From an uncultured Spartobacteria bacterium (lineage in GTDB: Bacteria; Verrucomicrobiota; Verrucomicrobiia; Chthoniobacterales; JAATET01), in assembly GCA_938011325.1 (NCBI GenBank), contig CALLUD010000006.1, positions 620,001 to 684,000 of the forward strand: 64,000 nt of DNA. The letters are read 5' to 3'. The notes under the pieces are model-generated. The model worked only from the letters and a program-made list of their open reading frames with translations. It was not told where the DNA came from and searched no databases. The position numbers and the translations under genes are program-made. Below are positions 34,130 through 42,422 of the stretch, piece after piece; position 1 is the first letter of the stretch, and each line of letters begins with the position of its first letter.

Positions 34130-36412
34130 ATGAAAACCACTTCCGAACTTCGCCGCGTCGCGTTTCTCGGAGACTATGTTCCGCGCCAGTGCGGCATCGC
34201 CACATTCACCGCCGATCTGCGCAACGCGATCGCCACGCAATATCCCTCGCTTCAATGCCCGGTCGTCTCCGTGAGCGACCGACCGGGCGGCTACGATTAT
34301 CCGCCCGAGGTGCGTTTCGAGATCGCCGAGCGCGACCTGCCCGCGTATCGACGCGCGGCGGATTTTCTGAACCTCGGCAACACGGACATTCTCTGCGTCC
34401 AGCACGAGTTTGGCATCTTCGGCGGGCCGGCGGGCAGCCATCTGCTCGCAACGCTCGGCGCCCTGCGCATGCCCGTCGTCACCACGCTGCACACGGTGCT
34501 GCGCGAACCAAACCCGGATCAGCTCCGCGTCTTCAATGAACTCACGCGTCTCTCCGCGCGACTCGTGGTGATGACCGATAAGGGCGCGGAATTCCTGCGC
34601 GAGATCTACAACATCCCGCCGGACAAAATCGACGTGATCCCGCACGGCATCCCCGACGTGCCGTTCGTCGATCCGAATTTCTACAAGGATCAATTCGGCG
34701 TCGAGGGCCGGCAGGTGCTGCTGACCTTCGGCCTGCTCTCCCCGAGCAAGGGCATCGAAAACGTTCTCAACGCCCTGCCCGAGATTGTCTCCGAGTTTCC
34801 GGATGTCGTTTACATCGTCCTCGGCGCGACGCATCCGAGCCTCATCCGCGATCAGGGCGAAAGCTACCGCCTCAGTCTCGAGCGTCTCGCGCAGAAAAAC
34901 GGCGTGAGCCGCAACGTCATTTTCTTCAATCGCTTCGTCGAACTCGAGGAACTCACGGAATTCATCGGCGCCGCCGACATTTACATCACGCCCTATCTCA
35001 GCGAGGCGCAGATCACCAGCGGCACGCTTTCCTACAGCTTCGGAGCCGGCAAGGCGGTCATTTCCACGCCCTACTGGCACGCGGCGGAATTGCTTGCCGA
35101 CGACCGCGGCGTGCTCGTGCCATTCGGCGATCCCTCCGCAATCGCCACCGCGGTGAAGGATCTGCTTCGCAGCGAGACACGGCGCCACGCGATGCGCAAG
35201 GCCGCCTACAAACTCGGCCGCGAGATGACGTGGTCGAACGTCGCCCACCAGTATGTCGCCAGCTTTGAACGCGCCCGCCAGGAGCACCGCGTCGCGGTTC
35301 GCGCGGGCTTCCGCGCCCAAACGCTGGACCGTCGTCGCGACGATCTTCCGGCCGCGCGATTCGACCACCTTCTGCGCATGACCGATGGCACCGGCATGCT
35401 TCAGCACGCGACGTTCACCGTGCCCAATTTCCAGCACGGATACTGCACGGACGACAACGCCCGCGCGCTCATGCTCATGATGCTCCTGGACGAAACCGAG
35501 GAAGAGGTGCCGCGCGGTTACGAGATCACCGGCGCCTACGCGGGATTTCTGCAGGAGGCATTTGACCCGAAACGTCGGCGATTCCGAAACTTCATGGCAT
35601 TCGACCGAACCTGGCTAGAGGAAGTCGGCTCCGAGGACAGCCACGGTCGCGCGCTCTGGGCGCTCGGCACGTGCGTCGGCCGCGCCCGCAACAACAGCAT
35701 CCGGCAATGGGCGGCCCAGATTTTCGAAGCGGCTGTCGAAACCGTGGAGACGTTCACCTCACCACGGGCGTGGGCGTTTACGATCCTCGGCCTTCACGAA
35801 TACCTCCGCGCGCTCAGCGGCGATCTGCTCGCCAACCGCCTGCGCGAAAGCCTCAGCGACCGCCTGCTCGGACTTTTCCGAAAGACCGCCGACAAGGACT
35901 GGTTGTGGTTCGAAAACGTCGTCGCCTACGACAACGCGCGCATCTCACAGGCTCTGATCCTTACCGGCCGCTGGACCGGCCATGAGGAAATGCTCCGCAC
36001 CGGCCTCGACACGCTTCGCTGGCTCGCGAAGAACCAGACCGGTGAGCATGGGCAGTTCCGGCCCATCGGATCGAACGGCTTTTGGGTTCGTGGTCATGCC
36101 CCGGCGCGCTTCGACCAGCAGCCGATCGAGGCAAATGCGATGCTCAGCGCCTGCCTCGAGGCGCACGGCGCCACCGGTGACGAAAGCTGGCTGCGTGAGG
36201 CACGCAAGGCATTCGACTGGTTCCTCGGCGGCAACGATCTCGGCATCTCGCTCTACGACGCACAGACCGGCGGTTGTCGCGACGGACTGCACATCGATCG
36301 TGCGAATCAGAATCAGGGCGCGGAATCCACGCTCGCCTTCCTGCTCTCGCTTGCCGAGATGCGACTGGCGCAAAACTTTCTCACCCCATTTGAGCCGCAA
36401 AAGACCGTATGA
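34130..36412 (+). CDS. GT4 glycosyltransferase fused to an alpha/alpha-toroid domain
   Basis: 760 residues. Residues 1-400 are a GT-B glycosyltransferase of family 4: FLGDYVPRQCGIATFTADLR at the start, DVIPHGIPDVPF, LLTFGLLSPSKGIENVL, and the donor-site block YLSEAQITSGTLSYSFGAGK. From about 415 to 755 the chain is helical with repeated Trp/Asp/His motifs (GYCTDDNARALMLMMLLDE, EDSHGRALWALGTC, QPIEANAMLSACLEAHGATG), like glycoside-hydrolase or epimerase alpha/alpha barrels. A GH130 gene follows with overlapping ATGA. The pair probably makes or remodels a mannose-containing saccharide; this is inference. Confidence 0.85.
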   Translation: MKTTSELRRVAFLGDYVPRQCGIATFTADLRNAIATQYPSLQCPVVSVSDRPGGYDYPPEVRFEIAERDLPAYRRAADFLNLGNTDILCVQHEFGIFGGPAGSHLLATLGALRMPVVTTLHTVLREPNPDQLRVFNELTRLSARLVVMTDKGAEFLREIYNIPPDKIDVIPHGIPDVPFVDPNFYKDQFGVEGRQVLLTFGLLSPSKGIENVLNALPEIVSEFPDVVYIVLGATHPSLIRDQGESYRLSLERLAQKNGVSRNVIFFNRFVELEELTEFIGAADIYITPYLSEAQITSGTLSYSFGAGKAVISTPYWHAAELLADDRGVLVPFGDPSAIATAVKDLLRSETRRHAMRKAAYKLGREMTWSNVAHQYVASFERARQEHRVAVRAGFRAQTLDRRRDDLPAARFDHLLRMTDGTGMLQHATFTVPNFQHGYCTDDNARALMLMMLLDETEEEVPRGYEITGAYAGFLQEAFDPKRRRFRNFMAFDRTWLEEVGSEDSHGRALWALGTCVGRARNNSIRQWAAQIFEAAVETVETFTSPRAWAFTILGLHEYLRALSGDLLANRLRESLSDRLLGLFRKTADKDWLWFENVVAYDNARISQALILTGRWTGHEEMLRTGLDTLRWLAKNQTGEHGQFRPIGSNGFWVRGHAPARFDQQPIEANAMLSACLEAHGATGDESWLREARKAFDWFLGGNDLGISLYDAQTGGCRDGLHIDRANQNQGAESTLAFLLSLAEMRLAQNFLTPFEPQKTV

Positions 36413-37875
36413 TGCACCGTCTTCCACTGCAGATTCGACCGGATCCCACGCGCGTGCTCGTGCGGCCGTTCGTGCCTGCCGCAGAGCCGCGCGCACTCAA
36501 CCCCACCGACGCGCCCCGCGCGCTCAAAATTCTCACGCGCATCCTGTCGCTGGGCGACGACGAAGTTCACCGGCTGCTCGATGAAGTGATGTGTGAATTC
36601 GAGAGCCGGCATTCGGACATTCGCCGGATCTTCCTCGAGCATTTCGAGCGCGTTCGCGAATATCTCCCCACCGACCGGCCGCTCTCCGAGGAGCGCCGCC
36701 TGCTCATCGGCGCCTATTTCACGAACGAATATTCGCTCGAGTGCGTCGCCGTGTTCAATCCGAGCATCGTTCCGCATCCCGACCAGAGCGGCGTCGATGC
36801 GGATTCCGTGCGCGTGATCCTCAGTCTGCGCGCCACGGGCGAGGGCCACATTTCGTCCATCACCTTCCGCTCCGGCATCGTTCACGGAAACGGCGCGATT
36901 GAGATCGATCCGCCGTCGCGGTTCGTCGCCGAGCCGCGGCCCATTCCCTCCGCCGAATACGACCGGGAAACCTTCACACGCAAACTCGCCGAGCTGGGCC
37001 TCGACAATACGTTCGCGCGCCACGTGCTCGACACGCTGGGCGACCGCTTCACGCTCGCGCAGTTGCGATCCGCGGTGGACGTCCAGCGGCGCTATCACAA
37101 GCACCCCGACACCGACGGCATCGGCGCCCGGATGATCCTGCTCGCCCGCTCCAACTACGAGGTCGAGTTCGACCCCTCGCAAAGCATCTCCGAGCGCATC
37201 ATCTTCCCGTTCTCGCCGAGCCAGAGCAATGGCATCGAGGACGCGCGATTCGTCCGCTTCCGCGACGACGACGGCTCCGTCACCTACGTCGCGACCTACA
37301 CCGCCTACGACGGCCGCATCGTCCTGCCGCAGCTTCTCGAAACGCGCGACTTCCTGCGTTTCCGCGTCTGCACACTCAACGGCCCCGCGGTTCAAAACAA
37401 GGGCATGGCGCTCTTCCCGCGCCGCATCGGCGGGCACTACTGCATGCTCTCCCGGCAGGACAACGAGAACATCCACGTCATGTTCTCCGACCATCTCCAT
37501 TTCTGGTTCGAGTCGCGCGTCATTCTGCGACCGACGGAACCCTGGGAGTTCGTCCAGCTCGGGAACTGCGGCTCACCGATCGAAACCGAGGCCGGCTGGC
37601 TCGTGCTCACCCATGGCGTCGGCCCGATGCGCAAATACTGCATCGGCGCGATTCTGCTCGATCTCGAGGACCCGACGCGTGTGATTGGCCGCCTGCGCGA
37701 ACCTCTGCTCAAGCCCGCTCCCGACGAACGCGAAGGCTACGTCCCCAACGTCGTCTACACCTGCGGCGCGATGGTTCACCGCGGCCGGCTCATCGTCCCC
37801 TACGCGATCTCCGACACCGCAACCACCTTTGCAACGGCGTCGCTGGACGAAGTCCTCTCGGCGATGACGAAGTGA
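36409..37875 (+). CDS. Glycoside hydrolase family 130 (beta-mannoside phosphorylase/mannosidase-like)
   Basis: 488 residues. A variable N-terminal part (about 1-215) precedes a five-bladed propeller. The family-defining catalytic stretch SNGIEDARFVRFRDDDGSVT carries the Asp general acid. PAVQNKGMALFPRRIGGHYC and NCGSPIETEAGWLVLTHGVG are also characteristic. Members phosphorolyse or hydrolyse beta-1,2- or beta-1,4-mannosides. No signal peptide, so it is cytosolic, like its GT4 partner. The long form with an extra N-terminal domain may favour intracellular beta-1,2-mannan metabolism; specificity is not proven. Confidence 0.85.
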   Translation: MMHRLPLQIRPDPTRVLVRPFVPAAEPRALNPTDAPRALKILTRILSLGDDEVHRLLDEVMCEFESRHSDIRRIFLEHFERVREYLPTDRPLSEERRLLIGAYFTNEYSLECVAVFNPSIVPHPDQSGVDADSVRVILSLRATGEGHISSITFRSGIVHGNGAIEIDPPSRFVAEPRPIPSAEYDRETFTRKLAELGLDNTFARHVLDTLGDRFTLAQLRSAVDVQRRYHKHPDTDGIGARMILLARSNYEVEFDPSQSISERIIFPFSPSQSNGIEDARFVRFRDDDGSVTYVATYTAYDGRIVLPQLLETRDFLRFRVCTLNGPAVQNKGMALFPRRIGGHYCMLSRQDNENIHVMFSDHLHFWFESRVILRPTEPWEFVQLGNCGSPIETEAGWLVLTHGVGPMRKYCIGAILLDLEDPTRVIGRLREPLLKPAPDEREGYVPNVVYTCGAMVHRGRLIVPYAISDTATTFATASLDEVLSAMTK

Positions 37876-37906
37876 TTCGCCAGACCCGACGGACAACCAA
37901 GGGGAA

Positions 37907-37982
37907 TGGTGGAGCCTAGGGGAGTCGAACCCCTGACCTCCTCAATGCCATTGAGGCGCTCTACCAACTGAGCTAAGACCCC
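37907..37982 (-). tRNA. tRNA-Ala (anticodon GGC)
   Basis: A minus-strand cloverleaf of 76 nt with encoded CCA. The acceptor GGGGTCT/AGGCTCC includes the G3:U70 pair, the identity element of alanine tRNAs. The anticodon stem CCTCA/TGAGG encloses ATGGCAT (anticodon GGC). The T-arm is AGGGG-TTCGACT-CCCCT. Confidence 0.97.
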
Positions 37983-38039
37983 GTTAACGCGGACTAGGGA
38001 GTGTAGTGTGGGCTCGCATTTTGGCAAGCGGCATTCTCA

Positions 38040-38065
38040 GGGAGAAATCCGACTGGCGATCTCCC
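38040..38065. promoter_or_regulatory. Inverted repeat upstream of pqqA
   Basis: gggaga (38040-38045) and tctccc (38060-38065) are perfect inverted copies with 14 bases between, 25 bases before the pqqA start. It could be an operator or a leader hairpin. No promoter was recognised with certainty. Confidence 0.25.
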
Positions 38066-38090
38066 GGGTCCAAGCATAGCTTCCCCGATC

Positions 38091-38189
38091 ATGAAAAAGC
38101 GGAAGCCGACCCGGCCGACATGGACGAAGCCAAAACTTCGCGACATCCCGATTTTCTTCGAAGTCTCGCTCTACACGGCGCGACGGTAG
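38091..38189 (+). CDS. pqqA: PQQ precursor peptide PqqA
   Basis: 32 residues read by hand: it starts MKKRKPTRPTWTKPKLRDIP and ends with FFEVSLYTARR. The conserved WTKP entry and the Glu-x3-Tyr pair (Glu24, Tyr28), which are cross-linked to build pyrroloquinoline quinone, are both present at the expected spacing. The peptide is bound by PqqD and modified by PqqE. It lies 21 bases before pqqB. The very basic N-terminus is longer than in Klebsiella or Methylobacterium PqqA. Confidence 0.9.
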   Translation: MKKRKPTRPTWTKPKLRDIPIFFEVSLYTARR

Positions 38190-38210
38190 CTCTGCGTCAG
38201 GCCGTCCCCC

Positions 38211-39098
38211 GTGCTTGAAATTCTCGTTTTGGGCACCGCGGCGGGCGGAGGCCTGCCCCAGTGGAACTGCGCGTGTGAAAACTGCCAGCTCGCGCGCCGG
38301 GGCGCCCTCGCTCCACGCGGGCAGAGCGGCATTGCCATTTCCGCAAATGGGAGCGGCTGGCATCTCGTCAACGCGTCTCCCGACATCACCCGCCAGCTCG
38401 AGGAGTTTCTCATTCCGCGACTCGCGATCGCGAAGGCGCGTTTCAACCCCATCGAGAACGTCTTCCTCACCAATGCCGATCTCGATCACACGCTGGGGCT
38501 TTTGCATCTGCGGGAGGGAACGGCGCTGACCATTCGCTGCCCGGACTCCGTCCGAAGCAGCCTCGAGCGCGGCATGCGCATGGATCGGATGCTGATGTCG
38601 TTTGCGGGCGTTCATTGGATTTCGACCACGGGGGAATGGCAGAGCCTCGAGGGTTTCGAGTTCCGTGCGGTGCCTCTTCGCGGCACGGAGCCACCACGGT
38701 TCGATCGCCAGAATCGCGCGGAGCCTCACGCGGTCGGGTATTTGTTTCGCGAGGCGGAGGGCGCACCGATTGCGGGCGTGTTTCCGGATGTCGCCGTGCT
38801 CGACGACGAGCTGATGGAGGTGCTGCAAATGTGCGCCCGGATCTGGTTCGACGGCACATTCTGGTCGGATGACGAATTGCTCGGGCTCACCGGCCGCACG
38901 GCGACGCAAATGGGCCATGTCCCGATTTCCGGTGCGCAAGGCAGCCTCGCCGCGCTGGCAAGCCTGGGCAGCGGGCACGTGTCCTACCTCCACATCAACA
39001 ACACGAATCCAATCCTGCGCGCAGACTCCGCGGAGCGCTGTCAGGTCGAAGCCGCGGGGCTTGGAATTGCGGAGGACGGCGATCACTGCCAGCTTTAG
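38211..39098 (+). CDS. pqqB: PQQ biosynthesis protein PqqB
   Basis: 295 residues from a GTG start. A metallo-beta-lactamase-like fold begins LEILVLGTAAGGGLPQWNCA, followed by the Cys pair CACENC that binds structural zinc in PqqB, and NADLDHTLGLLHLREG replacing the classic HxHxDH. PqqB hydroxylates the tyrosine-derived intermediate in PQQ synthesis. It sits between pqqA and pqqC on the same strand, two bases before pqqC. Confidence 0.95.
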   Translation: MLEILVLGTAAGGGLPQWNCACENCQLARRGALAPRGQSGIAISANGSGWHLVNASPDITRQLEEFLIPRLAIAKARFNPIENVFLTNADLDHTLGLLHLREGTALTIRCPDSVRSSLERGMRMDRMLMSFAGVHWISTTGEWQSLEGFEFRAVPLRGTEPPRFDRQNRAEPHAVGYLFREAEGAPIAGVFPDVAVLDDELMEVLQMCARIWFDGTFWSDDELLGLTGRTATQMGHVPISGAQGSLAALASLGSGHVSYLHINNTNPILRADSAERCQVEAAGLGIAEDGDHCQL

Positions 39099-39100
39099 GC

Positions 39101-39781
39101 ATGCCGATGCCTCCCGAGGAATTTGTCTCCGCCCTGCGCGCGGTCGGCGACCGGAAGTATCACCACCTTCACCCGTTTCACGTTCGAATGAACGCGGGCG
39201 AACTGTCGCCGGAGGAAATCCGCTGCTGGGTCACCAATCGCTTTTATTACCAGCGCAACATCCCGATCAAAGACGCAGCAATCCTCAGCAATTGTCCGGA
39301 ACGGGACGTGCGCCGCGTGTGGCTGCATCGCATCGTGGACCACGATGGGCGCGAAGGCGACGAGGGCGGCATCGAAGCATGGCTGCGTCTCGCAGAGGGG
39401 TGCGGCGTGGAGCGCGAGCGACTGCTCGCGGGCGAGGGCTTGCTGCCCGGCGTGCGATTTGCCGTCGATGCCTACGTCCAATTCGCCCGCACGCAGCCGT
39501 GGCCGGTGGCGGTTGCATCGTCGCTCACGGAGCTCTTTGCACCCGACCTCATGGCCGAACGACTTGCGGCGTTTCGCAAGCACTACATGTGGGTGCCCGA
39601 TTGGGCGTTCGACTACTTCCAGCGCCGTGTCACGCAGGCGCGAACGGATTCCAACGAAGCGCTCGAGCTGACGATTCGCTGGTGCAACACGCCGGAGTTG
39701 CAAAGCAAAGCGATCGCCGCGCTCGAGCTGAAATGCGATATTCTGTGGGCGATTCTCGATGCCATCGACGCCGGTGACTGA
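39101..39781 (+). CDS. pqqC: PQQ synthase (PqqC)
   Basis: 226 residues, slightly shorter than the usual ~250. PqqC hallmarks are visible: YHHLHPFHVRMNAGELS, CWVTNRFYYQRNIPIKDAAI, WLHRIVDHDG and SLTELFAPDLMAERL. It is a cofactor-less oxidase that carries out ring closure and the eight-electron oxidation giving PQQ. pqqD begins within or right at its 3' end. Confidence 0.96.
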   Translation: MPMPPEEFVSALRAVGDRKYHHLHPFHVRMNAGELSPEEIRCWVTNRFYYQRNIPIKDAAILSNCPERDVRRVWLHRIVDHDGREGDEGGIEAWLRLAEGCGVERERLLAGEGLLPGVRFAVDAYVQFARTQPWPVAVASSLTELFAPDLMAERLAAFRKHYMWVPDWAFDYFQRRVTQARTDSNEALELTIRWCNTPELQSKAIAALELKCDILWAILDAIDAGD

Positions 39782-40055
39782 CCCCCCGCAACACCCGACT
39801 CTCGCCGCGCATGTGCGCCTGCAAAAGGATCGCGCCAGCGATGCACACCTGTTGCTTCACCCCGAGGGTGCCATCGAGCTGAGCCAGACGGCGACTGCGG
39901 TCGTGCGACTTTGTGATGGCTCGAGACGGCTGTCTCAAATCGTCGAAACGCTCGCCGGGGAATATGCAGCTCCGACGGATTCCATTCGCGAAGATGTCAT
40001 CGATGTGCTCCGGGAACTCGCGGAACGAGGTTTGATCGTGGAGGCGGCGCCATGA
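39774..40055 (+). CDS. pqqD: PQQ biosynthesis peptide chaperone PqqD
   Basis: 93 residues from GTG 39774; ATG 39759 in the same frame, deeper inside pqqC, is the alternative. Residues read HPTLAAHVRLQKDRASDAHL, then LLHPEGAIELSQTATAVVRL and a helical C-terminus EDVIDVLRELAERGLI, the winged-helix RRE fold. PqqD holds the PqqA peptide for the radical-SAM enzyme PqqE. The stop overlaps the pqqE ATG (ATGA). Confidence 0.92.
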   Translation: MTDPPQHPTLAAHVRLQKDRASDAHLLLHPEGAIELSQTATAVVRLCDGSRRLSQIVETLAGEYAAPTDSIREDVIDVLRELAERGLIVEAAP

Positions 40056-41173
40056 ACGCCCCGGGCAGCGAAATGGGCGCCGCTCCGCGTCCGTATGGGC
40101 TTCTCGCCGAACTCACCCATCGCTGCCCGCTGCATTGCCCGTATTGCTCAAACCCCCTTCAACTCGTCGCACGTGAATCCGAACTCCCTGCCGAGACATG
40201 GTTGCGCGTTCTCCGCGAAGCGGCGGGCCTCGGTGTCGTGCAGGTTGGGTTCTCCGGCGGAGAGCCTCTGCTCTATCCGGAACTCGACCGCCTGATTCGC
40301 GCCGCTCGCGCGGAGTCGATGTATACGAATCTCATCACCAGCGGCATCGGACTCACAACCGATCGGGCGCGAGCATTGCGCGACGACGGACTCGACACGG
40401 TCCAGATCAGCTTTCAATCGGACGAGGCCGAGCAGGCCGACTCGATCGCCGGCGCCCGTGCGCATGAGGCGAAGATCTCCGCTGCAAGAGCGGTGGTCGA
40501 TGCGGGAATGCCTCTGGGAGTGAACGTCGTGCTGCACCGGCAGAACATCGATCGCCTGGAGTCGATCATCACCTTCGTCGAGAGCCTTGGCGCCGCTCGG
40601 CTGGAGCTCGCCAATACGCAATTCTACGGCTGGGCATTTCAGAATCTGAAGGCGTTGCTCCCGACACCGGAGCAGGTCCGGCGGGCGGAGACCGTCGCGG
40701 AACATCACGCTGCGCGACTGCGTGGCCGCATGCAGATCGTTTACGTGCTGCCCGATTATTTCGAGCGAAGGCCCAAGCCATGCCTTCACGGGTGGGGCGC
40801 GCGAAGCATGACCGTCAATCCGCGCGGCGACGTGCTGCCGTGTCAGGCGGCGAATGCGATCCCGGGGCTCACGTTCGAAAACGTGCGCGCGAACAGCCTC
40901 GGCGCGATCTGGCACGAGAGCGAGGCGTTTAATCGCTTCCGTGGTTTCGACTGGATGCCCGAGCCCTGCCGGAGCTGCCCCGAGCGCGAGTTCGATCTCG
41001 GCGGCTGCCGATGCCAGGCTGCATTGCTGACCGGCGATGCTTCAAGGACGGACCCGGTTTGTGAATTCTCGCCGGATCGTCATCGCATCGACCGTCTGCT
41101 CGAAGAGGCCGGCGAGAGTGTCCCGTGGACCTATCGGAACCTCACCGCTCGACCCCCACAAACGCAAACGTGA
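40052..41173 (+). CDS. pqqE: PqqA peptide cyclase (radical SAM, PqqE)
   Basis: 373 residues. The radical-SAM cluster motif CPLHCPYC (residues 25-32) is followed by GFSGGEPLLYPELD. C-terminal SPASM cysteines are in VLPCQAA, EPCRSCPEREFDLGGCRC and PVCEF. It cross-links Glu and Tyr of PqqA in the first PQQ step. Last gene of the pqqABCDE unit; its 3' end overlaps a convergent secreted-protein gene by 32 bases. Confidence 0.97.
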   Translation: MNAPGSEMGAAPRPYGLLAELTHRCPLHCPYCSNPLQLVARESELPAETWLRVLREAAGLGVVQVGFSGGEPLLYPELDRLIRAARAESMYTNLITSGIGLTTDRARALRDDGLDTVQISFQSDEAEQADSIAGARAHEAKISAARAVVDAGMPLGVNVVLHRQNIDRLESIITFVESLGAARLELANTQFYGWAFQNLKALLPTPEQVRRAETVAEHHAARLRGRMQIVYVLPDYFERRPKPCLHGWGARSMTVNPRGDVLPCQAANAIPGLTFENVRANSLGAIWHESEAFNRFRGFDWMPEPCRSCPEREFDLGGCRCQAALLTGDASRTDPVCEFSPDRHRIDRLLEEAGESVPWTYRNLTARPPQTQT

Positions 41174-41672
41174 AGAGCACAATGGAATCGGTCGGCGTCT
41201 CAAATCCCACATACCCGGATGCCTTGATTCCATCGGAGGTGGGCTGAACTTTCATATCGACCGTCCCGGTTCCAAAAAACAACGGCGCCTCGCCCCGGAC
41301 GAGAGCCTTGTTCGATCCCCTGAACTTGATCCGTCCCTTGCCCTTCACCACTCCGCTGTTGTCGCGGCGCAGTTTTGCATTCGCCACCTTGATCTTGGTT
41401 TTGCCATTCGCCGACGACTTCAGGACGACACGAAACCGCTTGCCCGCGTATTTCGATACAAAAACCATCCGTGTCGCGGAGTTGCGGCCTGTGCGGATCT
41501 TGAGGGTGGCATTCCCCTTGTGGCGGCCATCGTAGGCCTTGCTCGCCCACTTGCCCTTGTAAACACCGGCGAATTTTTCCGTGTTCTGAGCTCCGGCGAA
41601 TTGAGCTGCTCCAGCGAAAAGCAGCATGGCGAGAAGCACGAGACGAGCGGGGAGAGTGGCGCGGGATCTCAT
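41142..41672 (-). CDS. Secreted basic protein of unknown function
   Basis: 176 residues from ATG 41672 (MRSRATLPARLVLLAMLLFA). The signal peptide ends near AGAAQFAGAQ. The mature part is rich in Lys, Arg and Gly and made of short beta-like repeats (GVYKGKWASKAYDGRHKGNA, KTKIKVANAKLRRDNSGVVK), so it is strongly basic, with no cysteine. No family recognised. It is convergent with pqqE and downstream of the cytochrome gene on the minus strand, 78 bases apart. Confidence 0.65.
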   Translation of the reverse strand: MRSRATLPARLVLLAMLLFAGAAQFAGAQNTEKFAGVYKGKWASKAYDGRHKGNATLKIRTGRNSATRMVFVSKYAGKRFRVVLKSSANGKTKIKVANAKLRRDNSGVVKGKGRIKFRGSNKALVRGEAPLFFGTGTVDMKVQPTSDGIKASGYVGFETPTDSIVLFTFAFVGVER

Positions 41673-41750
41673 CCTTCCACGCAAACACAATCCTCCGGTG
41701 TGTCAAATTCGCCGCCCCACGCGCGCAGGGCGATGCCTGCACCGAAGCAA

Positions 41751-42218
41751 CTACCGGTAGGCCGCCACGTCGGCGGGCGCCGTCACTTCATCCGCTCCGC
41801 CGAATGTGTGGCGAACGTAAGTCACCACAGCAGCAATGTCCTCGTCCGAAAGGGTGTTTTGCGCGGGCATGATGCCGTTGAACTTCCGGCCATTGACGAC
41901 CGACACGCCCTGTCGCCCCTGCAAAATAATCGTAATCAATTCGCGTGCGGGCTGCTTCAGCACCGCCGAGCTTACAAGATCCGGCGCCGTGGCACTGCCA
42001 CTGCCCGCGTAGTGACACACCGCGCACGTCTGCTCGTAAACAGAGGCCCCCTGCGCCAGAACGGCTTCGGGAATGGACGTGGACCTCGAGACCTCGAGCG
42101 TCGCAGAATCCGCCGAACCGGCCGGCGAGCATGCGTTGAGCAACGATGCGGCAAGCACCACTTGCAGACCGTTGAGAAAACGCCCTTGCCGCGTGGGAAT
42201 GCCGAATCGAATGAGCAT
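41751..42218 (-). CDS. Cytochrome c lipoprotein (class I, single haem)
   Basis: 155 residues. The lipoprotein signal ends in the lipobox LLNAC (Cys at residue 30), so it is probably anchored to a membrane outside the cytosol. CAVCHYAG is the single CxxCH haem site and NGIMPAQ carries the distal Met ligand. The C-terminal helix has DIAAVVTYVRHTFGG. It likely accepts electrons from a dehydrogenase. Placement between the PQQ cluster and a PQQ-type sugar dehydrogenase suggests that partner. It is divergent from the dehydrogenase. Confidence 0.9.
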   Translation of the reverse strand: MLIRFGIPTRQGRFLNGLQVVLAASLLNACSPAGSADSATLEVSRSTSIPEAVLAQGASVYEQTCAVCHYAGSGSATAPDLVSSAVLKQPARELITIILQGRQGVSVVNGRKFNGIMPAQNTLSDEDIAAVVTYVRHTFGGADEVTAPADVAAYR

Positions 42219-42422
42219 GCTGAATCTTTTTCGTGGGTGTTGTTCGCGATCGTCGCCACGGCACTAATCGCCGGCGGCGAGGAACGCAATGTCATCGCCT
42301 CGCGCTCGAAGCGATTCAAGGTCGAAGTCGTCTCGCAGCCTCAGCAACGGCATCCGAGCGGCACAGCCGGCGCCTCACCGACTTGCAGTGGCCGTGGTCG
42401 TCGCGTAGAGAAGCCCTGTCGC

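Noticed and set aside
37907..37982. tRNA-Ala as an integration site for the neighbouring pqq cluster
   Set aside because: No integrase, no repeated tRNA 3' end and no compositional change seen; the tRNA 3' end faces the GH130 gene instead.
41037..42422. Upstream extension of the sugar dehydrogenase frame to 41037
   Set aside because: It would run through pqqE, the secreted protein and the cytochrome gene; a signal peptide begins exactly at ATG 42423.
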